Shown here: piece after piece, positions 1 to 6,337 of the stretch
How positions within the stretch are numbered: position 1 is the first letter of the stretch
How the letters are laid out: each line of letters opens with the position of its first letter
Source of the DNA: Planctomycetota bacterium
Lineage (GTDB): Bacteria; Planctomycetota; Phycisphaerae; UBA1845
Assembly (NCBI GenBank): GCA_024277835.1
Contig: JAJRUK010000248.1
Span: 1-18,338, forward strand
Length of the DNA stretch: 18,338 nucleotides
Direction of reading: 5' to 3'
Notes under the pieces: generated by a model
What the model was told of the DNA's origin: nothing
Database searches by the model: none
The model's input: the letters and a program-made list of their open reading frames with translations, nothing else
Program-made: the position numbers and the translations under genes

Positions 1-77
1 AACGGACCGAGGGCGTCCTTCCTCTTGTTCGAGGTGACGGTTGTCTCTAATTTGATTTGTGGTTTGGCTTTAGACAC
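1..77 (-). CDS. 5' fragment of an unidentified gene, cut by the left edge
   Basis: The minus strand opens with a GTG at 77, 29 bases after the PilZ stop. It reads 25 codons to the window edge without a stop, beginning M-S-K-A-K-P-Q-I-K-L-E-T. A GAGG lies about 13 bases before the GTG, which is far for a ribosome binding site. An in-frame TGA just upstream means the gene cannot start much earlier. Spacing and strand suggest that it continues the adaptor-PilZ operon. In alginate-like operons this position could hold a glycosyltransferase or another envelope protein, but nothing in these 25 residues identifies the product. Confidence 0.4.
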   Translation of the reverse strand, partial: MSKAKPQIKLETTVTSNKRKDALGP

Positions 78-106
78 GATACGTCAGCGTCCTCAATCAC
101 CGAGCG

Positions 107-532
107 TCACGAACCCGACTCTGCGGCGTCCATTGCACTTTCCGGTAGCGTAATCGGAGAGAAGAACGAGAACCCGGCCTCGAATGCATCTTCGCGCACA
201 AGTCGACAGCGAACGCAGCGTGCAAACGTGAGCGGAAGATCAAGCGCCTCCCGATCAAACACAAGTCGATAGATGTCGCCAACCCGCGGTGCGATCGGAA
301 ACAAGATACTCGTCCCACCCGCGGAAATATCCCCCGTCACACCCTTCACTTTCATCGAGAGCAGTTCGCTTGCGTTGCCCGATTGAAGCGTCACGCTCGC
401 CTTGATCGCGAGACGAAAATGCGCCCGCTGACGCCGAATTTCCTCGGACGTGTTTTTCTCCAGATCCTGAAGAAGATCGAACGCGTCGTCGCTTTTGATC
501 GCCCCGCCGGTGTCATCGAATTCGCCAAACAT
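107..532 (-). CDS. PilZ domain protein (probable c-di-GMP receptor)
   Basis: This is a small cytoplasmic protein of 141 residues. It carries both halves of the PilZ c-di-GMP-binding signature: an RxxxR motif (R-A-H-F-R, about residues 36-40) and, about 30 residues later, D-I-S-A-G-G (68-73), matching [D/N]xSxxG. PilZ domains bind cyclic di-GMP and pass the signal to a partner. The first 30 residues are acidic and probably helical. The ATG at 532 overlaps the adaptor stop by one base (TGATG), and an AGGG lies about 8 bases upstream. A GTG at 535 is the alternative, giving a 4-base GTGA overlap and one extra residue. Either way translation is probably coupled to the adaptor, so the protein most likely controls that secretion or polysaccharide system. 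Family assignment is firm; the process controlled is inferred. Confidence 0.88.
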   Translation of the reverse strand: MFGEFDDTGGAIKSDDAFDLLQDLEKNTSEEIRRQRAHFRLAIKASVTLQSGNASELLSMKVKGVTGDISAGGTSILFPIAPRVGDIYRLVFDREALDLPLTFARCVRCRLVREDAFEAGFSFFSPITLPESAMDAAESGS

Positions 533-1476
533 CACTGACCCTCGTTAGTTTCAACCGGACTCCATGGACGCGGCACAGACATCGGCGTCGCCCTTGCATG
601 CTTCTGACAAAACCGAACGACCACCTTCATGCCTACAGGCCAGGCGACGTCCGTGTTGGCGACCGTCAGCTTCACCTTAAACGTCTGACTCGCAGCGTCC
701 GCCACCCGACTCGCAAGCGTCACCACACCGTCCCGCGGACTAAGTCGCCCGTCCGCCGGAACAACCGAAAATGAATCGCCCGCAGCGATCTGCGGCGCAA
801 GCGCAAGCGGACAATCCACGCTTACCACCATCGGATCGAGCTGCACCAGTTGCACAATCCCTTCAAGATAGTTCACCGACTCACCCGGATGCTTCAGATG
901 CCTCGCAACATAGCCAGGAAACGGCGCGACGATGCGATACTGATCCAACAGCTCGCGCTCGCGATGATACACGGCGATCGCTTTCGCACGTGTGACCTTG
1001 GCGACTTCAAACTCCAGACGCGCCGTCTCAGCCGTCGTACGCGCGTCCGTATATTCTTTTGACGTCGCATAGTCTTGAACGTTTAACTTTTGGAAACGCG
1101 CCAGTTCACGCTCCGCATAGTCCAGCCGGACCCGCGCAAGCTCAACGCCCTCGGTCGATTCAGCCTCCAACTTCGCAACCGCAACGCGGGCAGCTTGGAC
1201 GCCATCCTCAAACGCTACAACGAGTTGCCCCGCTGCAACATACGTCCCCTCTTTCGCTGGAATGTCAGCAATGCGAGCGAGTTGGATCGTCGCAAGCATG
1301 GCCTGGCGCGATGGCGTCGTCATCCCGACAACACCGTCCGAATGCGTCGCGCAGTAGGGAGCAACCTGCGCAGGAACAGTCTGCGCGCACAAACAGATCG
1401 CCCCAAGAGTGAGCGCGCAACGGCGCACGCAACCCACCCGATTAATGCTGACACAACGGTATCGCAAAGAGATCAC
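532..1476 (-). CDS. HlyD/RND-type periplasmic adaptor (membrane fusion protein)
   Basis: The 314-residue protein begins with a positively charged stretch and a hydrophobic core (about 20-34) ending in V-P-A-Q, a likely signal peptidase I site. It then shows the adaptor layout: a first lipoyl half (74-91, 'KEGTYVAAGQLVVAFED'), a coiled-coil hairpin rich in A/E/R (about 92-172), a second lipoyl half (180-202, 'APFPGYVARHLKHPGESVN'), and a beta-barrel ('LVQLDPMVV', from 209). Such proteins bridge an inner-membrane transporter or synthase to the outer membrane. No transporter gene is visible; one may lie left of the window. The start used is GTG at 1476 with only a weak G-rich site; a GTG at 1437 would also leave a complete signal peptide. 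The gene is directly followed by the PilZ gene. The pair resembles the PilZ-HlyD fusion Alg44, which suggests exopolysaccharide export rather than drug efflux. Confidence 0.82.
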   Translation of the reverse strand: MISLRYRCVSINRVGCVRRCALTLGAICLCAQTVPAQVAPYCATHSDGVVGMTTPSRQAMLATIQLARIADIPAKEGTYVAAGQLVVAFEDGVQAARVAVAKLEAESTEGVELARVRLDYAERELARFQKLNVQDYATSKEYTDARTTAETARLEFEVAKVTRAKAIAVYHRERELLDQYRIVAPFPGYVARHLKHPGESVNYLEGIVQLVQLDPMVVSVDCPLALAPQIAAGDSFSVVPADGRLSPRDGVVTLASRVADAASQTFKVKLTVANTDVAWPVGMKVVVRFCQKHARATPMSVPRPWSPVETNEGQ

Positions 1477-1511
1477 AAAAACCCCGATATACAGGCCCCC
1501 CTACAAACGGA

Positions 1512-1571
1512 GAGACTCCACAGATGTTTCGGCATGGCTGAAAGCGGCGTTGAGGACATCTACGGAGTCTC
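1512..1571 (-). promoter_or_regulatory. Inverted repeat in the leader of the adaptor-PilZ operon
   Basis: Two 16-base arms (1512-1527 and 1556-1571) flank a 28-base loop. Read as minus-strand RNA the arms pair at all 16 positions, two of them as adjacent G-U wobbles. Read as plus-strand RNA those two positions are A-C mismatches. The stem ends about 35 bases before the adaptor GTG, so it would lie in the 5' leader or across the transcription start. A weak promoter-like pair lies just upstream (minus strand, TTGGTC at 1596-1601 and TGTTAT at 1572-1577, 18-base spacer). No T tract follows the stem, so it does not look like an intrinsic terminator. Whether it is an RNA structure or a protein operator cannot be told from the sequence. 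Confidence 0.45.
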
Positions 1572-1755
1572 ATAACAACCCGCTATTGATGGAATGACCA
1601 AGGGTCGGAACGATTGACGTGTGAAGCGAAACTGCACGCGACCGGCTCGGACAAGTCGGACATAACGACTCGTCGCCCGATAACGTGGGAAGTCATTTCT
1701 CGCGCTTTGCGTGAATCAGCAATCTAAGATCGCGAGGGAGATAGGCGGGAACAAA

Positions 1756-1835
1756 CCGAGCCGCGACCGTGAGGGAGCGAACAAGCAGCGGTTTGCAAAA
1801 TCCCGAAGAATCGCTTCCTTACGGGCGCGGCTCGG
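1756..1835. repeat. REP-like hairpin of the 'SRDREGA' type, two inverted copies
   Basis: A 24-base unit at 1756-1779 is followed by its inverted, slightly diverged copy at 1812-1835 (3 differences), with a 32-base loop. The second copy is an exact reverse complement of the sequence at 5364-5387. On the plus strand, two of the three differences become G-U pairs, so the stem is nearly complete. Read on the minus strand, the hairpin lies 58 bases after the tal stop and is followed by TTTGTT, so it may help end tal transcription. One frame of the first copy encodes S-R-D-R-E-G-A, a string I recall as recurrent in planctomycete genomes. It is best seen as a dispersed palindromic element rather than a gene. 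Confidence 0.7.
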
Positions 1836-1892
1836 TTCACGGCTTCTCACTCACCTTGTAAGAAATGTGCAACTGGAGAAAACGGAACCGCA

Positions 1893-3005
1893 TCAACTTG
1901 CGGTGCGCAGCGCGGTTTGTTTTTGCGACACGTTCGCCAACAGCTCATCGAACGCCTTAATGAAAACATCCACACCCTCGCCAAGAAGCTGATCCGTCAC
2001 AGCAGCAAGATCAACCCCCGCCTCAGCAAGCGACGCAAACAGCGCACGCGCCTCTTCGACGTCGCCCTCGACTGTGTTGGCCGCGGTTCCATGATCCAGC
2101 GTCGCTTCTAGCGTATTGGGAGGCATCGTATTCACCGTATGTGCGCCAATGAGCGGATCAACATAAAGCGTATCGGGATAGCTCGGGTTCTTCGTACTCG
2201 TACTCGCCCAAAGAGGCCTCTGCACACGAGCGCCTTTGGCTGATAGTTCGCCGAATGAACCGGACGCATCGAATACCTCCGCAAACCGCGCGAAGGCAAG
2301 CTTCGCATTCGCAACCGCCGCTTTTCCGCAGAGCGCCGTCGCACTGCCGCCCTTTTCGCCCAGCAACTTGTCGACAAGCGTATCCAACCGACTCACGAAA
2401 AACGACGCGACCGAAGCAACCCTAGACGCGTCATTTCCAGACGCAACCAATCGCCCAAGCCCCGCGAGGTACGCCGCCATCACTTTCTCGTGCATCGCGA
2501 TCGAGAAAATCAGCGTCACGTTGACGTTCACGCCCTCGCCGATGAGCGTCTCCACCGCCGGAATTCCTTCCGGGGTGGCTGGCACCTTAATCATCACGTT
2601 GGGCCGACCGAGTTCGGCGAATAAACGACGCCCTTCCGCGATCGTCCCCTCCGTATCAAACGCGAGCTTGGGATTCACCTCAAGACTAACGTACCCGTCC
2701 GCACCATCCGTCTTGTCGTAAACCGGGCGAAGAATATCCGCAGCGTCTGCAATATCGGGCAGCACAAGCTTTTCGTAAATCGCAAGCACGTCGTTGCAAC
2801 CGCCCGCGAGCGCTCGCTCGATAGCTGCGTCGTAGTCGTCACTACCCGTGATCGCTTTCATGAAAATTGCGGGGTTGGACGTCACACCCGTCACGCCCAG
2901 ATCAACAAGCCGCTGCAACTCACCAGAGTCGATCAACTTGCGACTCAGGTTGTCGCACCAAACGGACTGCCCCAGCTCATATAACTTTTGAATCGTATTG
3001 CTCAC
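1893..3005 (-). CDS. tal: Transaldolase
   Basis: Transaldolase moves a three-carbon dihydroxyacetone unit between sugar phosphates in the non-oxidative pentose phosphate pathway. The 370-residue length matches the longer mycobacterial/cyanobacterial-type Tal rather than the ~315-residue E. coli TalB. Recognisable motifs are 'GVTSNPAIF' (39-47), the Schiff-base lysine K140 in 'NVMIKVPAT', 'NVTLIFS' (162-168) and 'SFFVSRLD' (201-208). The start is GTG at 3005 with a GGAG seven bases upstream; a nearby ATG is out of frame. The gene stands alone, bordered by a MITE-like element upstream and a REP-like hairpin downstream. Nothing is missing or broken. Confidence 0.95.
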   Translation of the reverse strand: MSNTIQKLYELGQSVWCDNLSRKLIDSGELQRLVDLGVTGVTSNPAIFMKAITGSDDYDAAIERALAGGCNDVLAIYEKLVLPDIADAADILRPVYDKTDGADGYVSLEVNPKLAFDTEGTIAEGRRLFAELGRPNVMIKVPATPEGIPAVETLIGEGVNVNVTLIFSIAMHEKVMAAYLAGLGRLVASGNDASRVASVASFFVSRLDTLVDKLLGEKGGSATALCGKAAVANAKLAFARFAEVFDASGSFGELSAKGARVQRPLWASTSTKNPSYPDTLYVDPLIGAHTVNTMPPNTLEATLDHGTAANTVEGDVEEARALFASLAEAGVDLAAVTDQLLGEGVDVFIKAFDELLANVSQKQTALRTAS

Positions 3006-3057
3006 GCATATTCTCCGAACGATTAATCAGTCTCATATCCCAGCAGCCAAGCTGGCT

Positions 3058-3148
3058 ATTGAAAAAGTGTGGCACCGGTTTGTAACCGGTGTGCTGTCTC
3101 ATATTTCAGCGACTAGCACCGGTTACAAACCGGTGCCACATTGAAAAA
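3058..3148. mobile_element. MITE-like element with perfect 24-bp inverted repeats and 9-bp flanking duplication
   Basis: Arms at 3068-3091 and 3117-3140 are exact reverse complements over 24 bases and each holds an internal ACCGGTT/AACCGGT core. They are separated by 25 bases. The same nine bases, ATTGAAAAA, occur at 3058-3066 and 3140-3148 in direct orientation, as a target-site duplication would. The element carries no coding capacity. Read on the minus strand, the last arm is followed by CTTTTTC, so it may also end transcripts from the S9 peptidase gene. It lies in the 213-bp gap between the peptidase stop and the tal start. I recall similar repeats in planctomycete genomes but cannot confirm copy number here. 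Confidence 0.65.
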
Positions 3149-3218
3149 CTTCGTTTCTCAACTGGCTGCTCGAAGCGCCGCCATGCCGAACCGCTAAACA
3201 CATTCTGCACAATCAACC

Positions 3219-5321
3219 CTATTTCGTCCACCGATCCAACCAACCAATCACCGTCTCATGCCAGAGGATACCGTTTTGTGGCTGAAGCACCCAGTGGTTC
3301 TCATCGGGAAAGTAAAGCAGCTTGCTCGGAATCCCACGACGCTGCAGCGCGGTAAACGTCGAAAAACCCTGCGTATCCACGACGCGAAAATCGAGCGCAC
3401 CGTGAATCACAAGCATCGGCGTCTTCCAGTTTTTCACATAGTTGATCGGGTTGTGCTTTTCAAATCCTTCGGGGTTGTCCCAGGGCGTGCCCATGTGATC
3501 CCACTCGGGAAACCAAAGCTCCTCCGTATCGAAGTACGCCAATCGCTCGTCGAGATTCCCGTCATGGTTAATCAAACACTTAAACCGGTCAGGCCAATTC
3601 CCCGCGATCCAGTTAATCATATACCCGCCATAAGACGCACCCAGCGCCGAGACACGATCTGAATCCATCCACGGATACCGCTCAAGCGCCGCCGCCAACC
3701 CCTTCTGCAAATCAATCAGCGGCTTACCACCCCAGTCGCCGCGAATCGAATCGCAAAAACGCTGCCCGTATCCGGACGAGCCATGAAAATCAACCATCAC
3801 GGCTGCATACCCCGCCCCGGTATACGCCTGCGGGTTCCAACGATAGTGAAAGTCATTCCCGAACGAACCCTGCGGGCCACCATGAATCAAAAACGCAACG
3901 GGGTACTTCTTGCTCGGATCGAAATCAACGGGCTTAACAACATAACAATGCACGTCCTCATCGTTCCAACCCTTAAACGCGAATTGTTCATAATCCCCCA
4001 TCCGGGCGGCTGCGACCTTCGCATCGTTAACGTGCGTAATTCGACGCGCTTGCCCGCCAGCCTGTGCAACCGCGTAAAGCTCGACCGGCGATTTCAGATT
4101 ATCCATCCCGAAAACAAGATCCGACCCCGACCCCGACCCCGACCCTACCACCGCGACCGATCGAACCGTCCCCTCGTTGACAATCGTACGAACTTTCCCG
4201 CTACCCACATCCACGCCAAAAAGCGACCGCTGTCCAACATTCGATGCCGTCGAAAATATCGTCCGCCCGTCGGCTGACCAGACGATCGAACCCGCCGATC
4301 GATCCCACTGGCGCGTCAGCGGCACCGCGTCCCCGCTAGGCCAACGCATCAGCATGATCGTAAACTTATCCGCCTCATACCGAGGACGCGCCATCGCGAG
4401 ATACGCCAGCGTAGTCCCGTCCGGCGAGAACACCGGGTTGGCATCCCATGCCTCGTTCGATGCGGTCAGACATCGTGGCGCACGCGATCCGTCTATCGGT
4501 GAAACGTAGAGATCGAAATCCGTGGACCAAGGCTCCTCGTCGCCCACGTCGCGCGCGGTGAAGACAATCTCGCTCCCATCCGGCGAAAACGTCAGATCCT
4601 CCGATCCGCCGAACGGTTTCGTCGGACAATCCGCGTCCATCGCAGTCATCACATCCACCGCATCACCGCCACCCACCGGAACTACAAAGACATGCGCACG
4701 CCGACCATCTTTCCAAGTATCCCAGTGACGAATAAACAGCTTGTCATACACCCGCCCCGTCGTCGGTCGCGTTGCCACCTCGTCGAGCTTCGCCTTCGTC
4801 GCAGCAACGCTCATGCCAGGATAAACTTCCATCGAAATCGCGAGATGTGTTCCCGTTGGCGAAACAACAAGCGCCCCGACATCCAGCGGTTGATCCGTCA
4901 CCTGCTCCGCCTCGCCGCCATCGGCCGCGATCCGCCAAACCTGCGATGACCCCGATCGCGTAGACAAAAAGAAAATCTCTCGCCCGCGCGCGGACCATCG
5001 AGGATGAAAATCGCCGCTGGGGTGAGACGTCAACCGCCGAGCGCCCGTTCCGTCAACGCTCGACATCCAAAGATCCGTCCGGCCACGATTCGCTTCCAGA
5101 TCGGTCTTACGAATAACGTAGACGAGTTTCGTGCCATCTGGTGACACCTGTTGATCGCTAATTCGATCCATCGCGAGCATGTCGTGAATGGAAAACGGAT
5201 GCGTATCCGCCGCGTACGCCGTCGAACTGCACCCGGATAGCAAACCCACAACCAAACAACCGACCCCCATCAACGTCCCGCGACGCCCATCTGTTCGAAA
5301 TTCACGAAAGAAGGAATTCAT
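3219..5321 (-). CDS. S9 family (prolyl oligopeptidase-like) serine peptidase, probable lipoprotein
   Basis: The 700-residue protein has an N-terminal beta-propeller of TolB/WD40-like blades ('SPDGTKLVY', 'SPDGSEIVFTA', 'SPDGTTLAYLA') and a C-terminal alpha/beta-hydrolase domain. The catalytic triad is visible: Ser about 563 in 'GASYGGYM', Asp about 644 in 'HGALDFRV', His about 676 in 'DENHWV'. This is the acylaminoacyl/dipeptidyl-peptidase layout that cleaves short peptides. The N terminus holds a lipobox, L-L-S-G-C with Cys31, pointing to a membrane-anchored exported enzyme; 'AYA' shortly after offers an alternative signal peptidase I site. The ATG at 5321 is chosen because a GGAG sits nine bases upstream. 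An ATG at 5327 is only three bases from that site. The frame stays open to 5582, but that stretch holds a dispersed repeat and comes close to a terminator. A hexamer repeat at 4121-4145 encodes a Gly-Ser run. Confidence 0.92.
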   Translation of the reverse strand: MNSFFREFRTDGRRGTLMGVGCLVVGLLSGCSSTAYAADTHPFSIHDMLAMDRISDQQVSPDGTKLVYVIRKTDLEANRGRTDLWMSSVDGTGARRLTSHPSGDFHPRWSARGREIFFLSTRSGSSQVWRIAADGGEAEQVTDQPLDVGALVVSPTGTHLAISMEVYPGMSVAATKAKLDEVATRPTTGRVYDKLFIRHWDTWKDGRRAHVFVVPVGGGDAVDVMTAMDADCPTKPFGGSEDLTFSPDGSEIVFTARDVGDEEPWSTDFDLYVSPIDGSRAPRCLTASNEAWDANPVFSPDGTTLAYLAMARPRYEADKFTIMLMRWPSGDAVPLTRQWDRSAGSIVWSADGRTIFSTASNVGQRSLFGVDVGSGKVRTIVNEGTVRSVAVVGSGSGSGSDLVFGMDNLKSPVELYAVAQAGGQARRITHVNDAKVAAARMGDYEQFAFKGWNDEDVHCYVVKPVDFDPSKKYPVAFLIHGGPQGSFGNDFHYRWNPQAYTGAGYAAVMVDFHGSSGYGQRFCDSIRGDWGGKPLIDLQKGLAAALERYPWMDSDRVSALGASYGGYMINWIAGNWPDRFKCLINHDGNLDERLAYFDTEELWFPEWDHMGTPWDNPEGFEKHNPINYVKNWKTPMLVIHGALDFRVVDTQGFSTFTALQRRGIPSKLLYFPDENHWVLQPQNGILWHETVIGWLDRWTK
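4121..4145. repeat. Hexanucleotide tandem repeat inside the S9 peptidase gene
   Basis: The unit CCGACC is repeated about four times without interruption (25 bases). On the minus strand it encodes a Gly-Ser run just before 'DLVF', between propeller blades. The unit is two codons long, so copy-number change would alter linker length without shifting the frame. Confidence 0.75.
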
Positions 5322-5363
5322 TGGCATTTGCTCCAGTAAGCACCCGCTGAAAGCGCTACCCAT

Positions 5364-5387
5364 CCGAGCCGCGCCCGTAAGGAAGCG
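5364..5387 (+). repeat. Third copy of the 24-base REP-type unit
   Basis: These 24 bases are the exact reverse complement of 1812-1835 and differ at three positions from 1756-1779. No inverted partner is seen nearby, so this copy cannot form the large hairpin. It lies about 43 bases before the chosen start of the S9 peptidase, inside the untranslated leader. Confidence 0.75.
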
Positions 5388-5589
5388 CCCAGGCAGTCGC
5401 TCCGTATCAGCTACAAAGATCAACCCGCCCCCGCAATCGGAAACGGAGCTAAGACGGTAGACCAAGCGCGAAGCCGCGGCAAGTGGCAGCGAAAGAATCA
5501 GGTGCAGGGTGGGAAGGGTTCGGACTGATATGCACCGGCGGCCCCGGCGAACCGCGTCCGCCAGCAGAGCCTTTGTGGACATCGAAACG

Positions 5590-5630
5590 GAAAAAATCCC
5601 CGCTCGCGCCCATCGTGCGCAAGCGGGGAT
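5590..5630 (-). terminator. Rho-independent terminator after the ABM-fold gene
   Basis: Read on the minus strand, a stem of nine pairs (5622-5630 with 5596-5604), one mismatch (5621/5605) and four more pairs (5617-5620 with 5606-5609) closes a seven-base loop. The stem is GC-rich in the middle and is followed immediately by a run of T (5597-5591). This is the textbook intrinsic terminator shape. It lies about 220 bases after the ABM-fold stop and upstream of the S9 peptidase, separating the two transcripts. Confidence 0.8.
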
Positions 5631-5664
5631 CCGCAGATCATGTATGTCGAGTCGTCAAAAGCAG

Positions 5665-5745
5665 GCGCATACGAATCGTAGCGACTCGGGTTCTGCCGTC
5701 CCCCCTTTACCAAGGAGGGATCGAGGGGGGTTGTCCGCGTCTCTT
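5665..5745 (+). repeat. Dispersed ~80-bp repeat, copy 1
   Basis: This segment aligns along its whole length with 14827-14906, about four fifths of positions identical with one single-base gap. The most conserved part is a C-run, then TTTACCAAGG, then a G-rich tail, which folds as CCTT-TACC-AAGG with C-run/G-run pairing outside it. The start (GCGCATAC) and the 'CGTAGCG.CTCG' segment are also shared. No coding function is evident. Confidence 0.7.
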
Positions 5746-5847
5746 AAAGCGTGCCGTTTCCTAATGCATCCCAGCCGGGCACTTCCCAGCTTCAGCTTTC
5801 TCATCACCGCCGTAGACCTCGTGCGACGGACGACCGGACAGAATCTC

Positions 5848-6087
5848 TTACTTGCCCCAGTTGGCCACGTTCTTGAATGTATCCGACGCGATGAACGCAT
5901 CGAACGCACACTTCTCGCTCCACTTTGAGACGATCAGGTAGTGACCGTTGTCGCCGATGTTGCGAAACATGTGCGTCTCGGTGTGGCCATCAATGCCGCC
6001 CATTGCTGTGACCACCTTGTTGAACGCGTTCTCGAAAGTCTCTTCCTTACCTGCCAATACGTTGTAATTCATCCCAATCGTAACCAT
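5848..6087 (-). CDS. Antibiotic biosynthesis monooxygenase (ABM)-fold small protein
   Basis: The 79-residue protein has the dimeric alpha/beta-barrel pattern of the ABM family: a first strand 'MVTIGMNYNVLAGKEETFE', a middle strand after 'GHTETHMFRN', and 'HYLIVSKWSE' followed by a helix ending 'DTFKNVANWGK'. Members include small quinone/heme-type oxygenases and many of unknown substrate; no substrate can be given here. The ATG at 6087 is chosen because GGGAG lies seven bases upstream. An upstream in-frame start at 6126 would add 13 residues that do not fit the fold. The gene appears monocistronic, with its own promoter (6168-6196) and an intrinsic terminator downstream. It is complete. Confidence 0.82.
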   Translation of the reverse strand: MVTIGMNYNVLAGKEETFENAFNKVVTAMGGIDGHTETHMFRNIGDNGHYLIVSKWSEKCAFDAFIASDTFKNVANWGK

Positions 6088-6167
6088 GCGTGTGCTCCCT
6101 AGTTGTGCCCAAAAAACCAATCGCAAACCGCGACCTCTACTATCCTTATCGTCCGCAACCGCCCGCG

Positions 6168-6196
6168 ATTATAGCTGCGCCGCACCAATTTGTAAG
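6168..6196 (-). promoter_or_regulatory. Sigma-70-type promoter for the ABM-fold gene
   Basis: On the minus strand a perfect TATAAT (6173-6168) lies 17 bases downstream of CTTACA (6196-6191), four of six matches to TTGACA. The predicted start of transcription is near 6161, giving a leader of about 74 bases before the ATG at 6087, with its own good ribosome binding site. Confidence 0.5.
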
Positions 6197-6337
6197 ACGC
6201 AGCAACCCACCAAGACTTACCGAACCGCTTGCGGGCATCGCCTGCCAACATCATGCTCGATACACCCGACTCGCCTTCGCACTCTCGACAGCGTATGATC
6301 ATCGCAGTCCAAGGGATATTCGGGCGCATTTCATGCA

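Larger units (their letters stand above)
1477..1892. other. 416-bp intergenic region between the adaptor gene and tal
   Basis: No convincing gene is present. The part next to the adaptor holds the leader inverted repeat (1512-1571). The part next to tal holds the REP-like hairpin (1756-1835). The stretch 1602-1740 shows nothing I can name. A 93-codon plus-strand reading frame starts here but runs across the repeat and into the 3' end of tal on the opposite strand, so it is not believed. Confidence 0.6.
5322..5847. other. 526-bp repeat-rich gap between the S9 peptidase and the ABM-fold gene
   Basis: Both flanking genes run on the minus strand. From right to left the gap holds part of a two-copy dispersed repeat (5665-5745), an intrinsic terminator (5590-5630), about 200 bases presumably carrying the peptidase promoter, and a 24-base REP-type unit (5364-5387). 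Overlapping open frames on both strands here have no recognisable domain and cross the repeats, so none is annotated. Confidence 0.6.

Noticed and set aside
1711..1992. 93-codon plus-strand frame containing the 'SRDREGA' string
   Set aside because: It is made of the palindromic repeat and then runs antisense into the end of tal; no domain or ribosome site supports it.
5483..5928. Overlapping plus-strand frames in the gap upstream of the S9 peptidase
   Set aside because: They cross the terminator and the dispersed repeat and overlap the ABM-fold gene antisense; no recognisable protein.
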